Positions 47,310 through 61,300 of a stretch of DNA of 64,000 nucleotides are shown piece by piece; the stretch's first letter is position 1, and each line of letters starts with the position of its first letter. A program made the translations under genes and the position numbers. The DNA is from Solen grandis. Its lineage: Eukaryota > Mollusca > Bivalvia > Adapedonta > Solenidae. The stretch covers positions 19,239,166 to 19,303,165 of the forward strand of contig CM037795.1 of NCBI GenBank assembly GCA_021229015.1. The letters run 5' to 3'. A model generated the notes under the pieces. The model was given only the letters and a program-made list of their open reading frames with translations, was not told the origin of the DNA and did no database searches.

Positions 47310-47798
47310 CCCTTTACCTCATATAGATATGTTTTCATGCCAAGGCAAACGGACAAGACCCTGATCAGACAAGCTCCTTCCAGAATCTGTTTGATTTGGG
47401 TCTCCTTTGTTTGCTCATAAAATATTTAACTCAGATTATAAACGAAGAAAAATACAGTATCATATACCATTTGAAGTTCAGTGAACTATTTTTTCACCAT
47501 TTCATAAATTTGTAGGGCCTCCGTGGCCGAAAGGGTAAAGTCGCTGACTTTAACCTCATTCAGCCCCTCACCGCGTGGGTTCGAATCCCGGCAGGGTTAT
47601 TTGGATTTTCATGTGAGGAAGCCTTCCAGCTGGCTTGCTGTAGGTCGGTGGTTCTACCCGAATGCCTCTGTGCATTTGGGGTCTTCCTCCACCTGTAATT
47701 AGCTGGACGTCACAATATAACTGAAATACTGTCGAAGCGATGGTAAACTCAAATAGTCAAGTCATAAATCTGTACATAAATGTCAGTGAGGTAAAGGA
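47310..47798 (+). mobile_element. TTAA-flanked MITE, family B, carrying a nested SINE
   Basis: Starts CCCTTTACCTCATATAG after TTAA (47306-47309) and ends GAGGTAAAGG before TTAA (47799-47802). Contains CTGATCAGACA and facing TCTGTTTGATTTGGG arms. Without the inserted SINE it is about 230 bp, the family size. Confidence 0.75.
47512..47768 (+). repeat. SINE family 2, full length, nested in a MITE
   Basis: Starts GGGCCTCCGTGGCCGAAAGG, has a long variable-arm-like segment and a B box GGGTTCGAATCCCGG, and ends CAAATAGTCAAG. The flanks TCATAAATTTGTA and TCATAAATCTGTA form a 13-bp target duplication with one mismatch. Confidence 0.85.
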
Positions 47799-50700
47799 TT
47801 AACCATGGCTAAAGAAAAAGAATTCAAAAGGGAGTCTTGAAGAATGAAAGAACAACTTTTACTTAAGCATCATCTTATTTATTTCCAGAAATGAAAATAC
47901 AAATGATTGAAATATACACCTGTACAGAGTTGGTATGGAGGACAGATATGCGTAGACATGACAAATGTAGTAGCAATATAAAAAGTTTACTCAAGGATGT
48001 CTCAATTAAGAACACGGAGCGATGTTTGTATGATAAGTTTCAATGGACATTGTTTAAGCTATTTTTCAATCTTATAAATTATTAGTGCTCAAAACATATA
48101 AAAGATAAAATAAAGAATATATGCATACAGATAGAATTTTTTTAAAAAACTGAAAATTTAGAAAAAAAAAAAATATATATTCATCCTTTATTTGGAAAAT
48201 GACTGACACAATTACTACAGAAGAAACCAGGCTGAGAGTAAAGTGCAGGCTGATCAGGGTTAGTATTGTTTACTTCTACATAAATATCTAGAGAAATGAG
48301 AAGATAACACAGTAAAACCTAATCAGACTGAAACTTGACTCACATTTTGATCTGAGTTTTAACTGGTCTCTATAACAAGGTGTTCAAAAGTTGTTACTTA
48401 ATCTCTTAAAATCTACATTCCATTATCATAATAAATTTCTAATCATGATATCTAATTTTACCAATAGCAGAAGAATTCATGTAAATATGAAATGGCATCA
48501 GATTCTTCTAAAATTCATCTAATATGAATGAAAGATTGGTCATTGAAAATTAAATGTAAAGACATGATTATTTTTTTCTCACAAGACAAAAAGATACTCA
48601 AATATTCCTGGTCCATTGTAATTTAATTGGTCAAAAGACATATTAAACATCACAGGCATGGAACATTCCAATGTGTTCAAATTATAAGAAACTGAGAGTA
48701 AATTCAAAGAATTTCTAGTGTACATTAGAGTTATAAAAGGTAGATCTTGGGTTACAGTTTTATGAAAACATTATGCTATAAATATACATTTAGGGATAGG
48801 AATACCATAAGGATATTTGCCATTATTGGTACAGAGGATAAAAGATATATTGCAGTAGATATAATGATGTATCAATCAATTACAACTTCATCATATTGCA
48901 GAGTGAGGAGTTACCTGCCTTTAACAGTCTCCAATATGTACAGTTAGGGTCATTTTTTTTTTTTTACATAACATCTATTCATTCATTAGAGTGTTTAATT
49001 TCCACATATTTCAGTTAAATTGAACATTTCCAAAAAATTCCTCAATATATCATTGCTATTTTAAATCTTTGCTGACCTTGTGTATAGTAACCTGACAATA
49101 TGTCTATCCTGGTACCACTATGCGTCTACAGTGAAAACCTATTTTAACTTTATGAAATTTACAAAATCTTCAGTCACTATTAAAACCTGATCAGCCTTAA
49201 GTCACCTTTTTCATTTTCCACGGTAACAAAAACAGAATCATCAAACTCGAGATATTAACTCCCCAAGGATTAGGACTCATTTGATTAATATTTCATAATA
49301 GTGAAATGCATAACTGTCTTTCAGGATATAGGCATATATTGCTTTTTCATAAAAAGTAACTCAATCTAATCCCGTTCATAAAATTAAGTATATATTACTG
49401 AAACAAACATATTTACAAAACTTGACTGAACAGGGCAGGTAACTCCTTCAACAAAATGACTCAAATGATCGCTCATACAGAACAAAGTATCAGAAATGCA
49501 ATGGTTTTCCAAGGCACAAAACAAGTATGTTTTTGTTCAACAAGCTCAAAATCAGTCACTCTTCTTAAAAATGATCAATACACAAAACATACATTCTATT
49601 GAACACACAAATAAACAACACTAAAACATTGTGACATCAAATGCAAACTAATAAAAAAAAGTTTTAAAACGGTTTCATTAATTTGAGCTAATATTTGTCA
49701 ATGTACAAAAGGCATCTAGTCCTGTTTGTGAGATATTTGGCAGACTTTAAACATGAGCTGTTTATAATGAAAAAAAAAATTGCTATATCTATATTGTTAT
49801 ATAATCGTTATGTTCTATATCACCATGATAGGAGAAAAACAGTTATGTACTTAACTGAAAATCATAAATCATGAAATTGATACAAAAATTATCTGATGGA
49901 AGACTATCAAAGGTGTTTGGGTCTTGTTCAGGGGGGTTTCCTAATCTAAAGGTAGTTCCCTGTATCATGTTATTCACACTTCCTGTTTGACTTGCATATT
50001 TTAACAATTGGTATTCATTCTTCCTTAACAATATAACGGGAATAAGTTTCCTTAATATATGACACATGAATACATCTGTACATGATACAAAACTGAGAAC
50101 AATTTGTGAACAAAGGGGGAAAAGCAAACAGAACGCTAAGGAATGTACCACCTCAAGATACTGTAATGTTGTTAAACTTATTATATTTTTTAACTTTACA
50201 AAAAATTCCTGATGCTCCCATGAAAATATCTTATTGAAGAAAAATGTTTTACTGAAAAAAAAAAAATATAATCTTAATTTAGTATAACAGATACTGTTGG
50301 AGAAAATACTGAACAGGTGTAGGGGAAACTAGCACTAAAGTGTGTGTGGTATTCATAACAGATCTCTTTTAGGGGGGTAATATTACAAGCACTTTGCCTG
50401 TTGAAAAATGACACAACGAAACTGTTTACAGGTACATTTGGAAATGAACAACCTGATCCTTTACCAAATAAGTACAAAACTAGATCAACCAACAAGTATA
50501 CAGCAGGTTGACCTGCAGGTTTAATATGTCCACAACTCATCAGTACCTTTATTTAACCCTTACCATGCTAAATTTCTTAAATGGATTTGTCCTGTTTTGA
50601 TTTTGGACCATACCATTAGTTGCTCATGGGGGTGCCACCACCAGACAGCCTGGCTGACCTTGGTCAGCACTGGTCACAAGGTAATCACAAGTGCCCACAG

Positions 50701-52223
50701 CATTGTAAAGATTAGGAAACTATCCTGGAGTAAAAAGATGAGTCTGATTTGCAATGAGTTAATTAATTCTGCATATAAATGAAATTATTTCTGAAATTGT
50801 AACCATGTATAAAAGACTTTATTGCCATGCAAACTCAAGCATTTCAAACATTAATGTCTAACACAGATTATGCTTGTGATCAAATGATATACATGCACAA
50901 GGCAAGCACCAATGAAGTTAAAACATTGATTTTTTTTTCTTTCGAAATATACTCCATATACATGTAATTGCTAAATGACATAATTTTATGTTAAAAAATT
51001 GTGCCGTATAAAAATTACGTAGCTCTATGAACAGGACATTTTATACAACTGATCTTCCAGATGTAAAATTATGACCATATGTCCAAAAACAACTAATTAC
51101 ATATTTTAAAGTTTATTGTTCTCACTTATCAGTTTCATTAATTAATATAAAATATGTAAAAAAAAGTCATTGAGCTTCTTTATACTGAATTTACATAAAA
51201 TAAATTATCAGAAAATGAAAAAAAGAATAATGTAAACACTGGACCCTGTGTGATGAAAAGCATGTAAACAAAAAGACGTCTGCTGAACTGCTAAAAAATC
51301 ATAACAAAGCAAATGAAATGGAACTTGACTATATGAAGATTTTCTGAAGCAGGAAGATGGACGCTCATCCAATGCAGAATCCTCCCATAATGCACTTGTT
51401 CACACGCAGGTTCCCAGGCACACAGTCAAGCAATACGGACACGTAAACCGACAGACTAGTTAACCTTCTATATATATATATAAAGACATCTGCTGAATAT
51501 TTATCAACGATCATCGTTATTCTAATGAATATTTGTTTTTTTTGATATACTGAATGTTCAATGCAAAACACTACAATCCTGATCACAATAAAAATTCATG
51601 TTGGTTGCCATGGTAACATCTCGTCTGCCAGACCATATAAAATGTATCCCATAATCACATGGTTCAATCCTAGTTACATCCCCCGATTGGAAGATTCTTG
51701 TGAAATTCAGTCTCCGAACACAGTATTTAGACTCTGAAAACATACAATAAATGAACACCTTTCTTGACTTTAGATAAAAGGGAAATACTATGTATATTTT
51801 GGGGAATAATTTCAGAAAATAATTTCTGAAATGAATAGCAGTATATTGAGAAACTGCATAAGCAATTTAAAAACAGAGGCTGAAATAAAGATTTTAGACA
51901 AATGACACCTAGGATATGAATGGACCTGAAAAGACATGAACAAACCCTATAAAATAAATCAATCAAAACTAATATTTTTCATTAAATTGTTTTTTAATTA
52001 ATGATTCAGTAAAACAATGCAAAACTATCTTCTTTGAAATTTTCTTAAACAAAAGATTGATGCTAGGCATTATAATAGTTTTCTATCAGAAATTTAAGAC
52101 AGGTTCCTGGCCCATGTGCCTTTATCTAAATAGAAAAAACATTTAAATTAAAAAGGGACATAACTCTGATTTCAAAGAAGCAATCAGTGGTTATTATCCT
52201 GACTAACAAGACAGACATACCTA

Positions 52224-52322
52224 CTAGACGTTGTGAGAGCGGACTCCGTTCTGCTGCCCCCCCTGTTTCTGTGCCTCCATCTCCGCCTGCATCTTGGCCA
52301 ACATCTCCTGCATCTTTCTCAA
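52224..52322 (-). CDS. Septin terminal coding exon
   Basis: 32 residues: [20 protein letters not shown], then [12 protein letters not shown] and a TAG. A run of seven G within it (52257-52263 on the plus strand as C) is in frame. Confidence 0.9.
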   Translation of the reverse strand: MRKMQEMLAKMQAEMEAQKQGGQQNGVRSHNV

Positions 52323-55300
52323 CTGGAACAGCAACAAGAGTGAGATGAGATCAAGGGTAACTTATACATTGTATTTATCATTATTATTTTTGGGGTTAAT
52401 TATTTATGCTTGTTTGTTTATTGGGTTTAACATCCTGCAGTACTTCAGGCAGTTGGAGACTAACTCTACTTGAGACACATATAGTGATGCCACACTGTAG
52501 TATCACACCGTAGACATGTGACACAATATCACGCCAAGTCACATCATCCTGAAATCAGGCCAACCAGTCTTGGAACTAAATAAATTATTCAAACCTGAAA
52601 GAATGGTATTTGTATTTAGTAGAAATGACTGGTTTCTAACTGACTGGCAAGTAGCTATCACAATAAGATTGTAACAGCTAATCCTTATGTTATAAAATAT
52701 ACAAATGACCTTCAAATTACTATTTAACCATTCTCTAGACTCTTTGACGATCTAGTAAATAAAGCTGATCGAAACCAAGTTAACCGACAAATTATAAACC
52801 CATACAACATGAGGGGCATCGACAGCATAAAACCTGATACCTCGTTACTCAGGCGACTGTTTCTGTCCATAGTCTTCAGTCCTCATAGAAAGTAACTACA
52901 AATCAAAACTTACTTGAAAAAGATTATACCAGCATTGGGCTTGCGTTAAGTTCAAAACCAAATTCAAAATAAAAAGCCTTCTTTTTTTCTCTTTTTTGTG
53001 TAAATAACCCTATGTCAATTTATAAGATGATATTTGTTACTATATAACATATTTTCTTTGCAGGCATATCTTTGAAGGTTCCATACAAAATCAGTGTGCG
53101 CAATTTGAAAATCTTAAAATATCTGATAGGCAGAGAAACAATCTCCAATATAGGAGATCTCACACAGATCTCTGTCGCAGGGAGTTGAAAATAGCTCAAT
53201 TTCAGCCATATCCCAAGTAAACAATAGTGTGATAAGAGGTACACATCATGGTCACATGATATCTCAGTGTGGCAGTGATTGATGTGCACCAGAGTTTGGC
53301 AGACAAACTGATGGACAAATAGACAGACAGATGGAAAAAAACAACAGACAAACTGATGGACAAATAGACAGACAGATGGAAAAAAACAACCAACAAACTG
53401 ATGGACAAAGAAACAGACAGAAAAACTGATGGACAAACAGACAGGCAGACATATGGAAAGACAGACAAGATAGATAACACAGACAGAGAGATGGAGAAAC
53501 AGAGATGGACAAACAGAAAGATGGACAGGCAGACAGAGATATACACACCTCTTTTTCCTTCTCCTGGAGAGCCTGTTCTCTCTGGTCCACTGCCACTTCA
53601 CCCCTGGGTGGTGCACGACTGTAAAACATAGCGGAGGTCAGAGGTCAAATGTATGTCATACATTATACACCTATTAATACATCTTGTGAACTGACTGCAA
53701 AACCGTTCCATCTATGTACTTAGAATAGTATTGTGATCAGTCCTCAATCTGTTCCCGAAACAAAATATGTATAAATCAGCAATGTTCAACACGTTTACGT
53801 ATAGCCCTAGATTTCTAAGCCTTTTTATACAGACAGAAAAACAGACTCAGTTAATAATAGTAGACATTATTAAACTACATAGATTCTCAGGAATTATAGA
53901 TCTGATGAAAATTTATTTATTTGTTTATTAAATAAAAACTCTTGGACATAGTTTTATTAGCACTTTTCTTCACATCTCATCATGGGAACCTAGGTGGCAA
54001 CCTAAATTGTATGATAAAATTTGATTTGAGTAACTAGTAGCTTGGAAAACTGACACTTAGTGTCTAGTCATTTACAACTCAAATCACATGTCTTGTTATA
54101 TTTTCATGACTTCATTTCAAAAAAGACCAAGTACATTTCCTGCTTGAAAGTTGTTACTGGTTACTTATATTCAACAATTCAAGAAGCAAAATCACAACAC
54201 AATCTGAAAAAAAAATATTTCGAAGCAAAATATGCAAACATAAAATAAAACACACATTAGCACAGGAAAATTGATATTAAACAAAAACTCTGACAGCAAA
54301 TGCTACTGGGTCTATGATTAAGGTATCCTTGTTTAATGTCAAGAAAAAGTGTTGTTTAGGAGTAAACTATCCCTGTGACACTTTTTTTGTTACAGAAGTC
54401 CCTGAAAACACATGAGGTAACCATGTAAAAAACACCAATTTACTGCAAGGCAACCCAAAGGCCTTCTCAATAGAAAGACCAGACAGGGACTCAAACCATC
54501 AGCTGTATGGGCCAAATGACAATAAGTCAGGGACATTGTTACGGAGGCCCCAACATCAAGAAATAAACCGATAATTTAACTTGATACTTCACTGAGAACT
54601 GAAAGGCCTGGTCAAAAAAAACAACACAAGAGGCCCCAAAAATAAACCTGAAATTGAAACTTGAAAAGTTGTTATAGATACACATCTTTTAGATTGAAAG
54701 GCCTGGTGTAAAAAATACACAAGAGGGATATAATCAAAGAATTAGGAAAGACTATTTTGATGAAGTATCAGGTCTCAACATTAATTTCTAAAACAGTTTG
54801 GGTCAGAAAGAGCACCAGCGTAAGTATATTTTGCTGGGATATAATTGTGTATAAATTCCACAAGCCACCCCCAACCCAATAAAATATGGTAAATTGATCA
54901 TTTACAATTTTTAATGTAATATTCATAAATAAAACTAACTAATATCCCCCTCTTCTCTCCAATAATAATCAAATTAACTGATCAGTCCTTAGTCTCCTTA
55001 CTAAGTTTGGAAACTACATTAACCAAAAAATATCAAACAGTTTATGTATAAAATCTTGCAAAATGTCAAGGATAGACAAAATAGTTGTGAACGAACTGGT
55101 CATTTTTTTCCCCATGGCATGCCTCTTTATAAAATTGGTTATTAATTCCATTTTCCCTAAAATTTGTAACTGACATTTTCATATTGGTAAATTACCCATT
55201 AGCCCTTTAAAACCCACTTATAGAAATTTTCACCATGTGCCTACCCAATCAGATACCATCATTAATGTCGACCCTGAGTGAAAATATGAATATTTCACAA

Positions 55301-58300
55301 TAAGAACAGAATTCAATATGATTTAGAGTAATGTTATGTTGAATAAGATTGAAAGGGGTGCTGAGGTGCAGATTTATCATCAGGTTATAAGTTAAAGATT
55401 AATTACACAATTAAGAGTGAGATAATTGAAAGATAAGAAACAAGTACCGGTAGTGTATACTGTGAAGAATGGAAATATTCTGTTTTGAAGATTAACAATA
55501 TATTTCATTCCTTCAGACATTAATGCAAATGATTTTGTAACATTAATAAAATCTTATACATTTAATTTCATTTTCTTCTGAAAAAAAAGAAGAGAAAATT
55601 AAATTTTCTGACTTCATTTGGATACATTATAAATAACATTAAACAACATGAGAAAAAAAAAACATACTGCACAAAAAGTAGTCATTTATAGTTTAAAAAA
55701 AACCAATCTCAAAAACTTTTATATATGTATATATAATCATAATCTTTCAAATTTCTTCATATTTCTATTTTCTTATACCTAATTTTTTAGAGAGCATTAT
55801 ATTAAAATCAGCATTGTCTAAACTAGCATTCTGTTAAGGCATAATTAGGAAAAAAACTACAATTCCAGTAGGAAATATGAGGAAAATCGCAATTCCAGAA
55901 TATAAGCAAGAAAACGAAGAACTAAAAATAAGATAGCCAGCAAGGATGATTTGAAAACTGTTCAAAAAGTAGATTCAAATTTACTTTGATTTAAAAAAGA
56001 AAAAAAAAGAGGAAAGAAGAAGACTGAAAGTGAAAACAACAACAAAAAAAAGTTTCAAAAGAAGAATAGAGAAAACATGAAAACCAGGAAAAAAAAAATA
56101 GAAGAAGAAAATTATAAATACTAAATTTCAATTTATTAAACACTGTTATAAAAATCTTAATTATAATGATAGAGGGCAATAGACAAAAAAAATAGCTTAA
56201 AATGAAGCTGGCTCAATTTTGACACACTGCCCATCAAATCATCCTTGATGCATTTTAAGTGCACAGAATACATGACTACATTGCTAATCCAAGTACACTA
56301 ATCCATGTACACAAGTTTATGTACACTAATGTACACACAGGAGGTTGGCTTACCGTTCCAATAACGTTGAGTGGTCCACGATGAACACATAACATTGGGG
56401 GTGGACGAAAAAACAAACAGAAGACAAAGTATGAGAAAGCTGTTCATATACTCTCATGAAATCTTTGTCATTTAAGGTGATCCATCCATCACTTACAAAA
56501 GACAAGTCTTATGATTATCTACATTATCTTTCAACATTTCTTTGAAATCCTCCTCTGGTCCCTTTGCTTTTATTAGTTTTAATGTCACATCAACAGTAAT
56601 TCAGTCATCCTCTACATAAGAAATGTTGTTTTTTTTTATAAGGCCTGTGAAATCACATCACAGACATGTGGCATAATGTCACACTTTGCCACACTATCCT
56701 GATACCAGGCCAAACCAGTCCAAGAGCTATCCTTATAGAATGAACACCAAGCAAGGAAGCTATACCAGTGCTATTTTTTGTAACTTGATAAAAAATTGGT
56801 CAATTGGTCAATGTTACATCACTCTGAATTTTAGTTTAATGACTGTTTTATTTATTTATCTATACATTTCTTTTTCAATATAACTTGAAGTCTAAAATCA
56901 AGATCTAGCGATGGATGGCACACCTTAACCCTTTTTTCCAAGAAAACACATTCTGACACACCTTAATAAACAGTTTTCAATCCTGATCAGACTGAGACAT
57001 ACCAAGCTGACCAGGTCTTAAACTGTAATTCAGTAAATTTTTTAACTCAATGATAAGCTACAAGCAATATGAAACTCATTCAATTTACATCTTGCTTGCA
57101 AGCTGATCAGGTTTCATACTGTTTAACCCTTTCCCTCATAGAGGATACCATGAAAAGACCTATGCGAACAGCATAAAACCAGATCAGCCTGCGAGTAACT
57201 CGCAGGCTGATCAGGTTTTATGCTGTTCGCTGCTCCTCAGTGGTCTGGAAATGAGGATTTTACAATTAAATTTGGTAAGGTTTGAGTTTGGGTTTCTGCA
57301 GATCAGGCTTTATGTGGTACCTATTGAGTGCGTCAAAATGAGTCTATATGAGGGAAAGGGTTAAGTTAATAACCTTATGGCCATGGATAAAGGATATCGG
57401 TAATTGCCATACATGTATAAATATCAGTTCAAGCAAACAAGCTTTTAAAAAGCCCCAAAACCAGTAAGCAGAATCTTGTCTTAGAAGACTTACCACTAAA
57501 AAGTAAAACATATATTTTCACTACACATGAATGTGTTTTATATCATGCTATACTGGTAAAAAAAACTGACTTATGATTTTAATTGAGAGTTAAATTATTG
57601 GGTTTAACGTCCCACCAAACAGTATTTCAGTTATTTGGAGACTGTGTCCACTTGAGCCAGATATAGTGCAGCCAACTGCAGTATCATGTAATAGAAATGT
57701 TTGTTCTTTTGGTTTAACATCCCATTGACAGTATTTCAGTCATTTGGAGATGATGTCTACTTGAGACAGATAATTATAGTGCTGCCACACTGCAGTATCA
57801 CACTGTAGACATGAGGCATGATACCAAACCCAGTCACATTATCCTGACACCGGGCCAACCAGTCCTAGAACTACCCTTATATACTGAGTGCCAAGTAAGG
57901 GAGCTATACCAGAACCATTTTTTGTACGTCGCTGCCAGGGACTGAACACATGACCTCCAGCTTCTGAGGCAGACTCTCTAACCACTCTGCCACCGGGAAT
58001 GGTATGATTTAAACTGATGCATGTATTATGATTGTGTTCTAAATGTTGAAAGAACTACAATCAATTATGTCATACAAGTATACTGCATAACCACAGAAAA
58101 ATGAAAATGCCAGTTTAAAGCAAAATCAGCCTGCAAGTAAATTTAGGTTATCATGATGCTGGTTCATTTTATCTTTATCATATCTAGACATTATATTATG
58201 TGGATAGCAATTAAACAGTACAGATTAAACATTTAAATGGATAAGAAACTGGACTAGTCATTTTCTTCCCTAGAAAAACTAGACCAGCTGAGTTTTTTCT

Positions 58301-61300
58301 GGAGTAAAAACTGACGAAGGGGAAAAACTGAGCTATTATACTGAGACTCGGTGTATTCCTTGAATTAGGAAAAGAATAACTTGCAGGCTGATCTAGCTTT
58401 AATGGTATACCTGTTGATATGACCTAAAGGTATTTACTATTGTATATTGGTTTAACAACGTATGCATTCTTCTATTATATGTTTCAAATTCTCTTAATCA
58501 CTATTATAAACTTATTAAAATAAAATCTGATCTGCCTGATTTTTTTTATAATCTCACGAATTGATAGTCATTGATACAAACTTATTTTCACCAAACTCAT
58601 CGATTTATTTTCACTTATTTAACTAATTTCTTTTCTGAATTGATTGGAAAACAATTTAAGGAAAATTAAATCTAATTCTTCTTTTACTTAGCCCCAGGAA
58701 GGGACTTGAAAAAAAAATCACCAAAAGCTGGGGCTCAAACCCTTAACTTTTGTGTCTTTGGTAAAATAACACTACCAATGTACCAAAACACCCTCAAACT
58801 TTATTAGTTACTGAATGATCCAACTGACACTATCTTTTCAAGCTGATTTGGATTTAAGCTGCCAAAATGGAGTTTCATGGAGTAAAAAGGTTTTTATCTA
58901 CAGAGTTTGATTACATTTTTTTCATCTCAAGCATCATCTGTTTCCAATCCAGCTTCATCAAAATGCCATGCCAGTATCACTGTTCTATGAGTACTCAAGT
59001 ACCATCTCCTACTCAACTTTATAAATGCTGTCTCATGATAAAATATTTCAATCACATTCATAAGGGATTTTTGTAAGATATTTCAGCCTACTGGTATATT
59101 TGGGCTTAACCTTTTACCTCATGAATATTCACGTATAAATTCATGACGTGATAAATATTAATTTACAGATCTTTAAAATTTGAAATATGAAACAATGGTT
59201 ATTTCTTTGCTATACAGACGGTGTAAAATCCAAGCCACAATATTGTATGAGCAAACAAAGGAAACCCTAATCTGAGTCTGCTTTGTTTTGTCAATGCGTC
59301 AAAACAAGTGTATCCGAGGTATAAGGTTAATTTTTCTTGAGAACAAACACGTCTTTTCTGTGCACCATATCCTTGAAAATAGAGAAGTATTACCTCAGGC
59401 CCCACCCAAAAGAATTCAGATTATTTGATATATTCTAATATCTTCCAGGAGAGGCAGACACCCTGAATTCAGTATTAGTAAATGAGATAGAGATGATACT
59501 GGATAACTCTACAGAACTTTGGTCAAAAACTCTTAGTTTATCATGATTACATAAATTTCATGTCAGCAATGCAGTGCTTGATTTATGATGATTAAAGACT
59601 ACGATATGTTCATAAAAATTTTGTGCATGACCTTTCATCCAAGGGTGGGAAATACATTCTTTCTAATAATACTTTAACATGACATCTGCAATAATTCTTA
59701 TGCATTTGGTATATTTTGTATTATAACTAAGTGCTCTTCTTTTTCTCTCTATCATGAATGGATGATAAAAGACCATTGCTATCCCCCCCCGGAATATAGC
59801 GTAAATCTTGCACAAAAAAAACCCAAAGTACTGTCCATTATTACCCTTCATGGTATAAATTGGAAATATTAAACTGATGTATCGCAGGAAGACTTTGCAA
59901 TGTACTTTAGAATATATAAGATTACATGAATGAAAAATAAAAAACATTTCATGAATTTGGTCGTTCATCACTTCTAAGTTTTCCTTTCCAGAAATCCCTG
60001 AGCATTTAAAATGTTAAACAGTATGATATCAAGGGCTTCGCAAAAAAACTTGTTACTGCTTCTTTACTTGCATGCAGTTACTTTGTTCAGCACCAGGTCC
60101 ACTAAGTTGAGGTTTTCAATCAATTCAGAAGACAAAATGAAAAATGTTAAATTTCATGACAGAAAAAGTTGTTTTTTTTGTTTGTTTTTTTAAATCTAAG
60201 TATGATGCGATCTCTTTCTAAAGGACAGTAATAATTAAATTTTTGTCAGCAAACCACAAATATTAAAATAAATTCTAATTGCATCCCTCCCCCTTCCTAT
60301 GGATTTCAAAATAACTAATCATGCTCAAGGATTTCATAAGCCCCTCCCCCTTTAGACACCCCCTCTCTATGTGCCACAATGCAGCATGATGAGCAAGGAG
60401 CAAGATTAACATACTCTTTTTCCTCGACCTCTGCAGGTTTTCCACGAGAACTGCTGATAAACATACAAACTCATGTCAACACTGTCCACTTAAGAATCAC
60501 TGAGATGACATGGAAACTTTTATCTTAAAAATAAATGTGTTTTGATTCTTCATGTCATCAAGTTAAATTTTGAGATATCAAGTTCTCTAGACAACATTTG
60601 CGGTTTTTTTCTTGGTATACAGAAATTACTTATTTTAGGAATAATATGCTTTATTTGGCATGTTAAACAGCAAAGGCAATTTTAAAACTCTAGCAATGTC
60701 AGCATTTAGCACATGTCAATATTTAGCACAGATAGTATTTAGGATCATGCATCTTTAGTCAAAGCATGCTTATTCATAACAAATTAAGAACAGAATAATC
60801 CTAAATCTTTCTGTCAATAAAACGTCTTGTACCTGAACAAAATTAAAAATTTAAGAGCATTGGAAAAACACTCTCCAAGAAGATAATGCCATTTTTATGT
60901 TGTTTTTTTTTGTTGTTTTTTTAAATTTAAATGATTGTAAAAAACATCAGATTTTATCAGCATTTTTACCCAGAAATATGAGCAAATTACTCTTTTTTTT
61001 TATCAAAGCTCATATATAAAAGCATCGGTAATTAACCAAGCCTTAAAACTATATCTATAAGAAAGAGGAATAAAGCAATAGAAAAATGAAGGAAAACCCC
61101 TAAAACCTCTATAGAATGTTCACATAATAGATGCTGAATACTACCCACTTTGATTTCTTGGATGGCATGGGTGCTCCCGACGCTAATCTCTCGGCACGGA
61201 AATTCTCGTAGTGTACTTCCTGTGTGACCTCCTGCAAGTCCTGCATGTGGGTTCTGGAAATGAGATGATGGTTGTCAAGTTAAGACAGTCATAATATTAT

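Larger units (their letters stand above)
42177..52223. other. Intergenic: two 3' UTR regions and repeats between convergent genes
   Basis: The first 0.8-1.4 kb is probably metallophosphoesterase 3' UTR. The final part may be septin 3' UTR on the minus strand. The rest is AT-rich, with an intact MITE, a 1.4-kb tandem-repeat element, a MITE with a nested SINE and SINE fragments. Short open frames (for example 43251-43463, 43800-44009, 49843-50151) have no recognisable domain or coding bias. Confidence 0.55.

Noticed and set aside
53020..53616. Long minus-strand frames rich in VCLSVCPS and similar
   Set aside because: Translation of the GACAGA minisatellite; only the last 70 bases are a true septin exon, in one frame.
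55991..56179. Phe/Leu-rich 62-codon minus-strand frame
   Set aside because: Arises from an A/G-rich plus strand; no other evidence of coding.
56345..56400. Possible extra septin exon before a GTAAGC donor
   Set aside because: No AG acceptor within a reasonable distance upstream on the minus strand, and the peptide does not resemble septins.
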